DNA of 64,000 bases from Persicaria tinctoria (lineage: Eukaryota; Streptophyta; Magnoliopsida; Caryophyllales; Polygonaceae). A model generated the notes under the pieces. That model saw nothing but the letters and a program-made list of their open reading frames with translations, was not told the origin of the DNA and searched no databases. Of the stretch, positions 1-12,180 are shown one piece after another (position 1 is the first letter of the stretch; each line of letters begins with the position of its first letter). Made by a program: the position numbers and the translations under genes. The stretch is from positions 3,206,001 to 3,270,000 of the forward strand of contig JBANSL010000002.1 of assembly GCA_037127255.1 (NCBI GenBank). The letters run 5' to 3'.

Positions 1-2854
1 TCATACATTGGGACAGACCTTTTCCAGGAGCTTGAGCAACTGACTGTGAATCAGCTGAACCCTGTGATGTGCCCTCTGCCACTGCAGCTGAGCTGTTGCC
101 TATAACATATGGTGCCTATTAACATAAATCAAAAGGGAAAGCCGAGTTTATCTCATTCGAATCAAAGAAAGTTATCCATCATATCATGTATGCCACAACT
201 AAATTATGCCAAACTATGTGATATCATGCAAAACCAAGACTCTTCTACCTCTATCATTGTCACTCATGTGCAAATTCTCTATTCAAAGTCATAGAAAATA
301 ATATAGGATGAATGACAGACAACAGATTAATAGTCAACATAACAGGAATTTACACTGGGTTGTTGTTGTTGTTGTTGTTATAACGGGAATTTATCACAAA
401 TGGCACAACCTATATCCCAAAATCAAACATCCGTGACATAAAGGGAAAAGCTTAAACACGGAAAAATCTTTCAAAAAGTTTAATCAGGGACAGGGTGTTG
501 TGTGTTATTTTTTTTTTGTGTGTGTGTGTGTGGTGGGGGGGGGGGGGGGGGGGTTGTGGAGTTTTTTAGGGTAATCATTAGTTGATTGTGCAAAAGGGCA
601 CAATGACTTGATATAACATACAGATGTCAGCTCAACAAATGACACCAAGTAAAACTCCGAGGAAAGGATGAGAGGCAAGGAAAAATAATTTTAGGCAATG
701 CATGTAGCTTTTCGGAGCTTGTGATTTTAATATTCTATAGTTTTAATTTTTTAAATAAGTTGAATATAAGATTTTAGCTTAATTAGCTTTTGAAATAGGA
801 TTTTCAACGGCTACTCACCCAAGCTTTTCACAATTTTGTTTTATATTCACAAATCTATTCATATTCTCCTATCTCATTGACTAGTTTGTATCAACTACCA
901 AACACCTTACTAGCTTATGAACACTCTAATTTAACATATATTTAACACACTTAATCCATCGGATTCACCTACCCCATCGGATACATTATACGTGTTACCA
1001 AACAGACCCCCTTAATTAGAACAAAATAGCACTCAAAAGAAGGTGGTCAAGATGCGGCATGACAAGCTGCCTGTTTGTTCATCCTCACCGAGAATGAGGT
1101 GACAAAGAAGTCATTTAGGCAAGAGAATGAGACTGTGTAAACAACAAGAAGAAAAATCCTGCAATGAAGCAGGGCTGGGATAGTGGGATGTAGTGATGTA
1201 CGCACATTCATCTATATGCTGTGTTTGCTCAAGATAAGCACTGAAGAATTGTTATCCTTAAAACTCATATGAGATCAAACACAATACAAATCATGAATAA
1301 ATTCAAAATGGAAAATAAAGTGAATGGAGATGCAGAATGCATTTTTTTTAGATGGCAACAAGTGTGAGTGTCCTTAACTCCTAAGCCTTAATCGCATTTA
1401 AAAGATGCAGGAAAAAATTCAGTTCCTGCAACTTACATAAATATGCTATCCATTGGACTAATGCTGTTTTGCTGAAAAGCTAAGCATTTCTTGATCTATT
1501 CCTCAAGACTCGAGTATTGGGTACCTCAAACACATGACAACTCAACCTAACATTGCGTACAAATGACACTGAACAACTAGCAAGTATATCAGAATCCTAA
1601 GGTTAGCAATAACATATGGATGCTAACTACACTGAAAAAAAATTAATGCATACATTATTCTTACCTCTTATGCGGTCTAGTGGAAGCGAAGATTTTGGCA
1701 GCATAGATAAAGTTATCACCTTTCCAAAAAAACTCGTTAAGGAAACAAAAATGCCTTGCACTAACAAGAGAGTATACCGTAAACTAAACGGTTTCGTACT
1801 ATTTAGAGCAAGGCAAAAATACTTTTTTACAGCAAAAGGCAGGAGACAAAATGTTCGTTGCGGACACTATGAGAAACCGACAACAACCTATTAAATTTTA
1901 TACTGTCCGTTACGGCCGCTTTCCTTGGCTTGCAAAAATATAATGTACCTGGCAATGCAATGGACATTCTTGTGCTATTTGGGAATTTCCCATTCCGCTA
2001 AACAGAATCCATCTAAACTGAATCTTTTGCCAAATTATTTATACTAAAACCCTAAAGAGCTGAAATCAACACTCATGCAATCATAAAGAGCTGAAATCAA
2101 CACTCATGCAGGACATAGGCCACTATTTCATTCAACCATTAGGCATTACACAGATTATTGATCATTGTTTAAAAGCTGGATTCAACAATCAACACACCTA
2201 CAAAGTCGTGCAACTCTACAAAATACCAATAATCAGAGATTCAGAGAATAGACAGATTATCATACCCCTAGTAGCCATAAAAACACAAGACTAAATAACA
2301 ACGCAGATAGATAAGAAAGTCAAGTTCCACAATTTCCATTGAAGTTAAGAGAGCGCAAATCCACCAAAATGCAAGAAGAAGCAGGAAGAGAAACCCTCAG
2401 TTATCAGAAAGAGAGAGAGAGAGGGGGGATGAACCTTTGTCAAAGCAACAGCAGCGCAAGCCAAATTGAGACGGCTCTTGAGATACTCCTGGTACTCATC
2501 CGAATCGACCGGGACGCTCGATCCCGTATCGGACGCCTTCGTTGTTGGCTCAGAGAGAATGCCATGGGGCTGAGGAAAGCCGCCAGTGTTCTTCCGATTA
2601 CAGCCTTGACTGCTGTGCGCATTCGTGTGGTGGAGGTCATCCTTGATCTCGATGGCGTCCTTGTCGCCTACCGATTTCGAAGACGAAGTCGTATCAGATA
2701 CGGAAGAAGCCGCTGCCTCCTGGAGGAACCTCTGAAACGCCCACTCAGAAGCGCTGCGGTTCATCTTCGGATCCTCCTCCGACGCCGGGAACGGCGGATG
2801 AGCTACCGGCGGCCAGAGATCGGAAATCTCGTCCACTGAAAACACCCTATCCAT
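1..2854 (-). CDS. Group C bZIP transcription factor, 5' portion (partial)
   Basis: The first exon runs 2854 down to 2435, 140 codons starting [14 protein letters not shown]. It carries two hallmarks of the plant BZO2H/Opaque2-like (group C) family: [16 protein letters not shown] near residues 32-47 and [20 protein letters not shown] near the exon end. These lie N-terminal to the DNA-binding basic region, which must be encoded left of the window. The donor is AAG|GTTCAT at 2435/2434. A second coding segment at about 99-1 reads [19 protein letters not shown] and resembles the serine-rich linker that follows in the family. Joined directly at the TATAG acceptor (101/100), the frame would end in a TGA at position 1. 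Either a small exon between them is missed or a downstream acceptor is used (an AG at about 58/57 would restore the frame). Family members bind ACGT-core promoters as dimers in sugar, amino-acid and seed regulation. Family call firm; exon 2 boundary uncertain. Confidence 0.82.
100..2434 (-). other. Large first intron of the bZIP gene
   Basis: About 2.3 kb between the two bZIP coding segments with no convincing further exon. It contains a (TTG)n run near 359-379 and a TG repeat running into 19 consecutive G at 535-553. A MITE-like terminus (ACCAAACAGACCCCC) lies near 995-1010, whose partner end I could not find. A short direct repeat AAAGAGCTGAAATCAACACT occurs near 2052 and 2086. Small open frames here look like chance. 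Confidence 0.5.
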
Positions 2855-2960
2855 TCCTCTCTTCCTCCTTCGCCCTCTCTGTCGTCTCTCTCTCTCTGAC
2901 TCTCTCTCTCTCCCCCCTCTTGTTTGTACTTTGTATTGAATTCGGTTTCAGAGGAGGAAC
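2855..2960 (-). promoter_or_regulatory. GA-rich 5' leader of the bZIP gene
   Basis: Immediately upstream of the bZIP start codon the coding strand is a run of GA/GAGAGA repeats, typical of plant 5' leaders and of GAGA-type binding sites. It is probably transcribed 5' UTR. The transcription start cannot be placed from sequence alone. Confidence 0.45.
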
Positions 2961-3044
2961 GTGACGTGGTGGTCTGAAAAAGGAAAGAGCTGGTGAGGTT
3001 TTTGGACAAGCAATCGTGTTTTTGTGAATTGTTTTTATTACCAT

Positions 3045-4520
3045 TTATGCTCCGTAGCTTTTATTAAAATTTTGCTCATGCACCCTACTTTTCAAATTTG
3101 ACAAAACGTTCCTCTTTTCATTTTGCTTCAACGTTTCTTTAACGGACACTTTTTAACGGTTTGTCTATTGCGTGCAATAAGGATATATGATATCAATAAT
3201 TTATTGATAAAAAAATTTAAAAATAAATAAGTAAACCACATAATCTAATTTAAAAATTACTAAACTTGGTGTATTTAGGGAACATATTTTCCAATTAGAT
3301 TTTTTATCTTATATTTGTGGGTCGTAGGATAAAAGAACCCTTCTTTAATAGTTAGAAACACTTCTATAACTATAACTAATGCATTTACAGACTATTGTTA
3401 AGAAGTTCATCAACGAATTCATGCATTTAACTTTCAGGCAGTTTAATTTCAAAATCTTTTATTTTATGTATAAAAAAGTGCATTTAGGTTTTTTTTTTTT
3501 ATCTCTCTACGTGTATTTACTAGGAGTTTAAAAACATATAATTAAATATATATTTTTGAATGATAATTTTAATCTACATAGATAGAACAAGTTATGAAAA
3601 CTCTTTTCAATTAATAGATAAAATCAAAAGCTCAGATTCAAAAGGAGGAAGCACACAATCAGTGGCAACTAGCAAGTCGATTTAAAAATGCAATTTGATC
3701 ATTTACGCACATTTAAAAAGTTGGAATTTTTTCCTAAAAAAAAAAGTTGAAATCTGAATGGATCAACGAACGACTCACATTTTTCCAAATAAAATAAATG
3801 GATGAATGTTTGGCTTCATTCGGCCAATCCTAGTGGGCCCACTTTCTACACTTTCTAAGGGCCCATCTAAAAGTAACCTTTGTCCACGTTGTTTCCCCCT
3901 CTTATAAATAAATTAGGGTAAATTAGCCCGATGTGGCTCAACAGTAAGGATTCAGGGGTTAATGGGAGGTTCGATTTACCTTGCTTTTTATTATCGGGTC
4001 TAATCTAACTAGTTTTTACCTAGTAGAGTTGGGTTACCCTCATTAAAGAAAAATCAGGATAAATTGTGTTTAATATTCTAATATGATAATTTAATAAAAG
4101 CACTCATATAATATTTCATTACTTTATTTGATTTATAATAGGTAAGATATTTGAATTTTTAATAATTAAAAGTTATATAAAATATTAAAAAAATTATCAT
4201 TTTTTTAATAATTTAATACTTACTAATTAAAAAAAATTAAGACAAAAACTTCTCCTAATAAAAACCAAATAGACTCCAATTTTTTTTAAATTATTATAGA
4301 TTATAGATAATCTCTTTTTTACCATATACAAAATTTATATTATTTCATAACGGTCCAAATTCTATTTCACATAGTTTGTCAACTTCATTATTTCGTTTCA
4401 TAAAATTTGATAACTTTGCCCCGTATCAGCCCAAAAGGTGGGCAAAAGATTAATGGATTCGAAACAAAAAACGAAAAATAGTGCTGTATCAGATTGGATC
4501 GGATTAGATTGCGCTTTATA
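3045..4520. other. Intergenic region between the divergent bZIP and eS1 genes
   Basis: Very AT-rich DNA with no coding sequence I can support. It contains one tRNA-like SINE (listed separately) and several A/T homopolymers. The two flanking genes are divergently transcribed, so both promoters lie in this interval. Confidence 0.6.
3926..4055 (+). mobile_element. tRNA-derived SINE-like element
   Basis: An RNA polymerase III-type box A (TGGCTCAACAG, about 3934) is followed about 34 bases later by a good box B (GGTTCGATTTA, about 3969). A short body follows, ending in an A-rich segment (TTAAAGAAAAATC). This arrangement is typical of plant tRNA-derived SINEs. No clear target duplication was found, so the ends are approximate. 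Confidence 0.45.
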
Positions 4521-4524
4521 ATGC

Positions 4525-4633
4525 GGCCCATCACGACGAAAGGCCCACGAAGCTCGGCCCAGGTATCCGCAACCCTAGATAAAAACCCCCATTGCGCAGG
4601 GGACGCTGTGAATCTCTGCTAAGCTAGGGTTTT
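4525..4633 (+). promoter_or_regulatory. eS1 promoter: three site II boxes and two telo-boxes
   Basis: GGCCCA, the complement of site II TGGGCC, occurs three times at 4525-4530, 4542-4547 and 4556-4561. AACCCTA at 4571-4577 and TAGGGTTTT at 4625-4633 are telo-boxes in opposite orientations. This pairing is the known signature of plant ribosomal-protein promoters (TCP and telo-box factor binding) and fits the gene just downstream. Confidence 0.75.
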
Positions 4634-4685
4634 CCATCGCTCTCTACTAGCAGCTGCCTCAGGAAAAGGAAAGCCTCAAGCAGCC

Positions 4686-6695
4686 ATGGCCGTCGGGTGA
4701 GTATCACGATCTACATCCTTCCATCTCTGAATATAGTCACTTCACTGTTCTTCATCCGCATCTAACTCTCGGTGAATTGGTTCCGAAATTTCGCAGGAAG
4801 AACAAGAGGATATCCAAGGGTAAGAAGGGAGGAAAGAAGAAAGCGTAAGTGCCTCTAATTTCTTTCTCATTCGTTTTTCCCATTTCGCGCGAACAATTAC
4901 TTTGGATTCTGAATCCTGAATCGTTTCCTCACTGTTTTTTTTCATTTCTGTATATTCTGATTTGGTACAGAACCGATCCGTTTGCTAAGAAGGATTGGTA
5001 TGATGTGAAGGCCCCCGGGGTGTTCAACACTCGAAGTGTAGGAAAGACTCTAGTCACTCGTACACAGGGTACCAAGGTACTTCTAGCACAGCACTCTCTC
5101 ATTTTTGTATGGCATTTAAGTTTTAATATAAGTGGTGATTACATTCGAGCAATTTCTGGTTGTAATTTAGCAGACATAATTTTTGTGTTCTTTGACTTGT
5201 TTTACATTGTTGTGCTACATTACTTAACTTGATGTAATCTGGAGACTACGCTCTAAACGAATTCATCTGAATCTATATTAAGTTAGGTTACATATCTGTT
5301 ATGTTAAATATAAGTACAAGTATATAAATTGTGAGTGCATTCGAGCAAATTTTGTTCGTAATTGCACTAGCAAAAGCATCAGATGCAGTGTTAATGGGGT
5401 TAAATGTATTTATCCCAAGCTTTTACCATTTATTTTGCCCTTTTGTTTGCCCCTGGACATCTGAATTATGTGTCTTGCGTTATAGAGCTGAGCTAATATC
5501 CCATCTGTCCTTGTTATTGAATCTTGGCTCGATATTTTCACTTGTATTTATCTTTTTTTTTACCATTTCGACGATGTTTTGCACACAACTCTCCTTGTCA
5601 ATGCATAATAAAAACAAACAATCACATCCTTTCTAGTAGTGAACATGGAGCTTCAAGTGAACTAAATACATTATGTTGTTTTCTGCTTTCTGATTTCCCC
5701 AGAATTTCTGTGGCTCTTGTCTGCATGTCCTTGGTTATTTGTCTTTTAACTTCTATTCCTTTGTAGATTGCTTCTGATGGACTGAAGCACAGAGTTTTTG
5801 AGGTTTCTCTTGCTGATCTTCAAAACGATGAGGATCAGTTCTTCAGGAAGATCCGCTTGAGGGCAGAGGATGTTCAAGGAAGGAATGTGTTGACTAACTT
5901 CTGGGTATGGTGCATTTTGAGAATTTTTCACTTTGGCTAAGAGCCTTGTTATTTATTTGCGTTTTTAAAGTCAATGAGATGTAATAACATGGAACATTTG
6001 GAAAATGTTATAATTTCAGGGTATGGACTTCACCACTGATAAATTAAGGTCCCTTGTCCGCAAGTGGCAGACCTTGATTGAAGCTCATGTTGATGTTAAA
6101 ACCACTGATAACTTCACCCTCAGGATGTTCTGCATTGGATTTACAAAGAGGCGTCCGAACCAAGTGAAAAGGACTACATACGCTGCTTCAAGTCAGATTC
6201 GTCAGGTATAGGCTTCGGAGAAACTTGGATGTGTTGTAGTCGCCTCCATAGTCTGGTGATTCTCTGGGCTGTTGGCATTGATTATGCTTTCTCTATTTTT
6301 GCAGATCCGCCGTAAGATGAGAGAGATTATGATTGCCCAAGCTAGTTCTTCCGATCTGAAGGAGTTGGTTGCCAAGTTCATCCCAGAGTCAATCGGGAAG
6401 GAGATTGAGAAGGCCACTTCTAGCATCTACCCACTTCAGAATGTCTACATTAGAAAGGTTAAGATCTTGAAGGCACCCAAGTTTGACCTTGGAAAGTTGA
6501 TGGAGGTATGTTATGATTGCCCGCTTGCTTTTTTCCTTCCAGCCCATTGTAATTGTTTTTGACTTCTAATCGTGACATTGTTTATTCATGTAGGTTCATG
6601 GTGACTACACTGAAGACATTGGTGTGAAGCTTGACAGGCCTGCTGATGAGCCGATGGTCGAGGGTGAAGCTGCTCCTGAAATAGTAGGAGCTTAG
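4686..6695 (+). CDS. RPS3A: 40S ribosomal protein eS1 (RPS3A), complete
   Basis: Seven coding exons: 4686-4696, 4797-4844, 4971-5076, 5767-5904, 6020-6205, 6305-6505, 6594-6695. They sum to 792 bases and 263 residues, the usual length. The protein starts [19 protein letters not shown], a basic N-terminal tail. Family signatures include [57 protein letters not shown] and [18 protein letters not shown]. eS1 sits on the platform side of the cytosolic small subunit near the mRNA exit and is essential for translation. The start ATG lies in an 11-base first coding exon, a common design in plant ribosomal-protein genes. All introns are GT-AG and no lesion is seen. The promoter has site II and telo-box elements. 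Confidence 0.97.
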
Positions 6696-8039
6696 AATCG
6701 GTTCTAGGTCAAAAAACACAGTTACTATGGTTCTTTTTAGTTGTTGCGTGTTAGCAAATTTTGATTAAGCAGCACTGGATGAGTGGTCCTCTTGAACCTG
6801 ATTCATGTGAGGCTTATTTCCAAGCACTGAAACTTAAATTTTCCTTTTCCCCGTTGGAGTACTTTCTTGCCCTTAATATTCCATTGACAATGTTCAGTTT
6901 TTTCCCATAAAGTTTCTTTCATTGTTGGGCACATAATTTAGTTCTGCCTGGCCAAAGTTGATTACTCCACAGAGTATCTTCATTTACTGTCAGAAGCTTC
7001 TATAGCGATAAATTCCCCCCCTTTCAACTCCTTTATTTTGGGTGTGTGTTTGGTGAACGAGAACGACCCTTTCATTGTGTTTTTTGTGATTTTGGTGAAC
7101 GCCCTTTCAATATGTAACTATGTTGTGTGTATTGCGATGGACACAATGGAAAAGCTACACAAGCGTACATTGCGGTAGCAATATGTTGTTTAGGTTTAGC
7201 TTACTAAAATTGCAGGCCTTCCTAGCCGTTGTGTATACCGGGCCGATTTTCACCTTGCCGTCAACCTTGGACTACCCTATTCAGATTTGGATGCTACACG
7301 AACCAATGTGCTATTGAGGACCTCCTCGCCGACTCAGCTTTGCGTGTCCTCGTCCGTAAGGATGCCCTTAGGTGGTGGTCCAGCATGTCTGATACTCAAA
7401 TCTTCATCTTATAAAATAAAAATAAAAAAATAGGGGATCAAACTCACAGCATAAATGTTATCACTAGTGTGAATAGAGAGAAGAAAACCAATTGCAACCT
7501 TGCGTGTGACATAAAAATATTAATGCTATAATTTATATTTCAAGCAAATGTTAGTATATATTTTTTTTTGAGATAAAAATTATATTTATATTTCAAGCAA
7601 ATGTTAGTATATATTTATAAACAAATATGATGAAAATACATGTTCTATAATTTTTATAAAATCATATTGTAAAATAATCAATCTTTTAATTATATAAAAA
7701 TGTAAAACATGTACTTTTATCAAAAAAATTTTATAAACATATACTAGCAATTGTTTAAAACATAAATACATTTTGAAAAGAAATTATTGTAAATTTATAG
7801 CATAAATACGGTATTTTTTAGTCACACCTAAGTTCCTATTAGTCGTTCTTCACTCAGACAGCCAGACCAGACTTGTACTACTATTGTACTGTATTATTCA
7901 GCTCCCCTCTTCAATGTTTTACGTCATCACAGCACTTGTCCATTGACAACTTTACATTTCATCCTTTCCTCTCTTCTTCCTTTTGGAATCGAGAATAAGC
8001 CCCTTCTGGCCTTCTGTATAATTGCCTGTAATGTCTTGC
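6696..8039. other. eS1 3' UTR and intergenic DNA
   Basis: The first roughly 200 bases are probably eS1 3' UTR. Positions 7040-7430 are less AT-rich and end in an A-rich tail (ATAAAATAAAAATAAAAAAATA). They contain CCGTAAGGATGCC, also present at the 3' end of the LINE at 24392, so this may be a degraded, 5'-truncated LINE tail. From 7430 to 7830 the DNA is extremely AT-rich. No gene is supported. Confidence 0.4.
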
Positions 8040-8047
8040 TATATAAA
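8040..8047 (+). promoter_or_regulatory. Candidate TATA box of cysteine synthase copy A
   Basis: TATATAAA lies upstream of a transcribed-looking leader. Likely leader exons end at CCAG|GTGAG (about 8149) and at CACCAG|GT (about 8349), with the last acceptor TTAGCAG just before the ATG at 9265. The duplicated copy B begins its homology at about 27355, just downstream of this point, so B has a different upstream promoter. Confidence 0.4.
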
Positions 8048-8974
8048 AAAAATTCCTACTGCAAGAAAGACAGAAAGCTCCTCTCAGACATACCAAGCCA
8101 ATGGAAGGGTCTGAGTAGCTTTCCTATCCTCCCAAATCCCAAATCCAGGTGAGATTTTTCCTTTTTCTTTCTGTAATTTTTTTTCTTGAGGAAATTTATG
8201 CATCAACTGTGTCACTGTCAGATGAACTGATATTTATCTACACAATTTTACACCAGAAATAAGAGCCTGATTTGGTACCGATACTGCTGTAGGACCAAGA
8301 GCGAAGACAAGGAGCTGACCAACCCATAAAGAGGGCTGCCATTCACCAGGTTTTTTTTTTTTTTTTTTGCTTTCATGAAACAATGAAGAGATTTTGCTAT
8401 CATACACCTCAACTTCATCGATTTCTCAGGGCTGTTTCATTTCAGCATTTTCTTTCACTGTGTGCTTTGATAATGGAGAGAAGGGGAGGGTTATTTTTCC
8501 TCTTGTTTGGGTAATTTCAAATTGATGATGGATAATTTGTTGCTTCAGTTGAATGTGGGTTGGTTTGTTTTGACTGTCAAATTGATTAGATACCTAATTT
8601 GTTAATTGTTATCTGCTGCTGCAATTCTGAATCAATATAGCAGTTGTTTGGTGGGAAGTGCTGATTGCTGATAAGGAAGGCAAAAAGAGCCAATTGTTTC
8701 TCAATTTTAATATAAACCAAAAGTTGACTGCCAAATTGAAAGAGGATCTAATTAACTTCAACAATTCTATATACTAATTAGTTTGTTTTTGACATCAAAA
8801 CAATATATTATTTCTGTTTGACCAATGGAATTTACAAACCCAAAGACTCAAGTAATTCTATTCTTATAATAGTTTTATGGTTATCTTGCTTTCTGTTACA
8901 TCATAAGAAGTTGAATGTTTTGATAGCATCTATTCCGTATCTGTTTTTTGCTTGCGCATAAAACCGTTTATGCG

Positions 8975-9065
8975 CCCCAGTCGGGGTGGCCTAGTGGTGT
9001 GGAGCAAGGGGATGGTAAGGAGGTCCGGGTTCATGCCATTTGTAAAGATTAACCATGGACCATGT
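8975..9065 (+). mobile_element. Short tRNA-like (SINE-type) sequence in copy A leader
   Basis: GTGGCCTAGTGGT resembles box A and GGTTCATGCC, about 40 bases downstream, resembles box B. The same sequence occurs in copy B at 28725-28795, so it was in place before the A/B duplication. No tail or target duplication is visible. Confidence 0.3.
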
Positions 9066-9264
9066 TAAATAAGCACAAATGTTTTGATAGTATCAAGTTT
9101 TCTTACTCTCATTTCTCAATTTTAAGGTCAATGAACAGTGCTGACCCTTTACTTCTTTGAGTGTGGGATTTTACATTGTCTGCCTCTCAAAAGACCTTGT
9201 CTTCATCGTTGATATTCGTCATGAATTTGCCTTTTGATTTGTCTGTTTAGCAGAAGTAGTTAAC

Positions 9265-11672
9265 ATGGAAGATAAGTGTGGAATCGCGAATGATGTTACT
9301 GAGGTAAGTTTCTTTTTCCGATATCTTATTGTTGTCTTCCTTTTTAGTTGAGGCTGGCTGTTTTTGAAACTAGTGGCATAACACACTTGTATTTGCTTCT
9401 TATTCTCTTTGATTCATTAGCTTATAGGCAACATCCCTCTCGTGTATCTTAACCGTGTCGTAGAAGGTTGTGAAGCCCACGTAGCTGCTATGGTAGAGAT
9501 GATGGAACCTGTCTCGAGCATCAAGGATAGGTGTCTAAACTGATTGTGGAAGACTACTTCCATTGTGAATCATGTATGTGTTTATGAAGTTAAATGTCAT
9601 ACAATTTGTATTGCAGGATTGGTTATAGTATGATCAAAGATGCCGAGGACAAGGGCCTCATCACTCCCGGGAAGGTAACCTCTTCGGATTTCGTTTGGCC
9701 ATCTCTTATCAACATTATGAATTCTCATGAAATGGTTATGCATGTTTGTAGACCATCCTGGTTGAGTTCACGAGTGGTAATACCGGCATTGCACTGGCAT
9801 CAGTCGCAGCAGCAAAGGGTTACAAGCTTATTCTTGTCATGCCAGATTATGTGAGCCTAGAAAGGAAGATTCTTATTCTAGCCTTTGGGGCAGAGCTGGT
9901 CCTTACAGATGCACATAAAGGAATACAAGGAGTGATTGATAAAACGAACGAGATAATCGAAAGGACCCCAAACAGCTACTTTCTCAATCAGTTTGAAAAC
10001 CCTGCAAACCCAAAGGTAAGCTTCTGCAACTTAGAAAAATAAGAGAATGCAAAATCATTTTAGTTTACTTGTTGATTTGTTCGACGCAGATTCATTATGA
10101 AACTACTGGACCAGAAATATGGAAAGCATCAGCTGGGAAGGTTGATATTCTAGTATCTGGAATAGGGACTGCAGGTACCATCATGGGTGCAGGCAGGTTC
10201 CTTAAGGAGAAAAATCCTGCAATTAAGGCGAGTTTTTGGTTTTGTTTCGCCTTTTGGAAGTAGAACTACAAAGGGAATGACTGATTAATGTTCTAGTGAT
10301 GAACAGATTTACGGTGTTGAGCCTGCCGAAAGTGCTGTTTTGAATGGGAAACCTGCTGGTGAGTTGAACTCATCATACCGACCGAGCATCTCCAATAGAT
10401 TCTTCATTTTGGAGAAGTTTAAAGTGTTTTTTAATCCAACAGATTCTTCATCTCATTCTCCAAAATAGGGAAGCAACAGAAAAAATAGAGAAGCTTACCT
10501 AAATCTGCAACATTCTTTAAAAGTAAATCATTCTCCAAATCTTATAAATGGAGAAACTGTTGGAGTTGAAGCAAAAATAATTTGAAGAATTATTGTGTTT
10601 CCCATTTTGGAGAAATTTTAGAGAAACTGTTGGAGATGGTCTTACTACCTCATTTTTCTGCAGCTCGGAAAAACTTGTAACAGATGAGCTGTGTTAGGAG
10701 CTCTTAGTTAACTGACTGCTGGTTTTTCTTTGTGTTGTAAGGGAAACATAAGATCCAAGGGATAGGTGCTGGTGTGGTTCCGCCACTGTTGGATATCGCT
10801 ATCCTGGATGAAGTTATTGAGGTAAAAGTTCGATGGAGACGAAGAATACTAATTCACTTAGAGATGTGGAAGTGTCATATGATCCTGGACAACTTGTTCT
10901 TTCAGGTAACCGGTGATGAAGCGGTTGAGATGGCTAAACAACTCGCGCAAAAAGAGGGTCTTCTGGTGCGTTATGTAGACACATGACTCATCAATCTGAA
11001 TCCTTCAAACAAAGAAGTCTTCCATTTCTTCGCTAACATCTCATCTTAACGCCTTTCTAAGCCTCCATTCTCGGTTTTATAGTCATTGATATGGTAACTT
11101 CTGTTCGTTCTTTAATTTGCAGGTCGGAATATCATCTGGAGCTGCAGCAGTCGCGGCTATAAATCTAGCCAAAAGACCCGAGAATTCCGGAAAGCTCATA
11201 GTTGTATGTCTTCTGTCACTCTCTCCAAAACTGTGAATGCATCCTGTAGTTCCTATGGCGTAGTACTAGTAGTGAAATGGTCATAGATTAAGGGTCTATT
11301 CAGTTTAGGGTCTGTTTGGATTGCATGCATTATTATAATTAAAGTGCATTATAGTACCCTAAATAAGGAAGGTGGGATGGTTAGCCAAATTAAAAGTAAA
11401 TTATTATCACCTTAAAGCAGTATGCCTAAAATGTATTTTTATCACCTTAAATGCAGCATTATAAAACGAAAACAATGTATTATAATTAAAATACATGGTA
11501 ATATATATCCAAACACCCCCTTAATTGATTGTTCAAACTGTTGTTAATTTTTGAGTGTTTCTACTTTTGGCAGGCAATATTTCCAAGCGGAGGAGAACGC
11601 TATCTATCAACTGTTCTATTCGATTCAGTGAGGCACGAGGCTGAAGCCATGTCTGTTGAATTGTTCATGTAA
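9265..11672 (+). CDS. CYSD-type cysteine synthase / beta-cyanoalanine synthase-like, copy A
   Basis: Ten coding exons: 9265-9303, 9421-9530, 9617-9674, 9752-10015, 10090-10227, 10307-10358, 10742-10821, 10906-10965, 11123-11203, 11574-11672. Total 981 bases, 326 residues, normal for cytosolic O-acetylserine (thiol)lyases. The fold-type II PLP lysine is in SSIKDRIGYSMI, the substrate loop TSGNTG is intact, and TTGPEIW and [12 protein letters not shown] are conserved. The C-terminus ([22 protein letters not shown]) points to the CYSD subgroup. The enzymes make cysteine from O-acetylserine and sulfide, or cyanoalanine from cysteine and cyanide. Oddities: the phosphate-binding loop reads GTAGT instead of GTGGT, MEPCSS is MEPVSS, GIGLA is GIALA, and intron 5 uses a GC donor (AAG|GCGAGT). 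There is no plastid or mitochondrial extension, so it is probably cytosolic. The exact substrate may differ from the textbook one. Confidence 0.92.
10384..10643 (+). mobile_element. MITE in intron 6 of copy A
   Basis: The left end GAGCATCTCCAATAG and right end CTGTTGGAGATGG are inverted complements enclosing about 260 bases with no coding sequence. The same element sits at the same place in copy B (30054-30306) but is absent from the short intron of copy C. It was therefore present before the A/B duplication. Confidence 0.6.
11308..11523 (+). mobile_element. Tourist-like MITE in the last intron of copy A
   Basis: The termini GGGTCTGTTTGGAT and ATCCAAACACCCCC are inverted complements. The element is flanked by TTA/TAA, the duplication expected for PIF/Harbinger-type MITEs. 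The copy B intron carries the same insertion at 30957-31170. Confidence 0.55.
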
Positions 11673-12004
11673 CGGATAGGACTGTCGACGATTGCTCGTT
11701 ATGCTCTCTTGCGACGGATGCTCCTGTATCGAGCTGCATAATAACGTGTCTTGGGTTTCACTTTCAGTGTGTATGCTGATAATTCTTGTTCACTTCTAGT
11801 TTTATATAAAAAAGGAGTATCGTTCAATATCCATAATTTCCTTCCGACCAAAAAAAAAAATCCATAGTTTCCATTGCGGAATAGTTAGGTTTAATATTTA
11901 TTTCAACTCTAGAAGCACATAATAAGTTCGGCTTAAATTTATCTATTGTTCAATATCTTTCGTAATTTCCGTCGTGGAATAGTTCTATACTATATGTCAA
12001 CAAT

Positions 12005-12180
12005 TAGACTTGTCAAAACGTGACCCGACCCGAGGATCCGATCCGACCTATAAAACGTGGGTTTTGACACAAATATTTCAACCAGAAACCCGAAGCAACC
12101 CGAACCCGTTCAACCCGCAAATTTCTGGGTCGGGTTGGGTCGAACTTTGGGTCACCCGTTGGGTCAAGCTTTAAGATAAT
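12005..12180 (+). mobile_element. hAT-type MITE end downstream of copy A
   Basis: It starts TAGACTTGTCAAAACGTG, matching the terminus (in reverse) of the MITE at 28209-28611, and continues with GGGT/ACCC-rich sequence. It interrupts GTCAACAATT, which is intact at 31965-31974 downstream of copy B. The right end was not located, so the span is a minimum. Confidence 0.45.

Noticed and set aside
690..1010. Possible MITE with an ACCAAACAGACCCCC right end
   Set aside because: I could not find a matching left terminus or target duplication, so only the end is noted in the intron entry.
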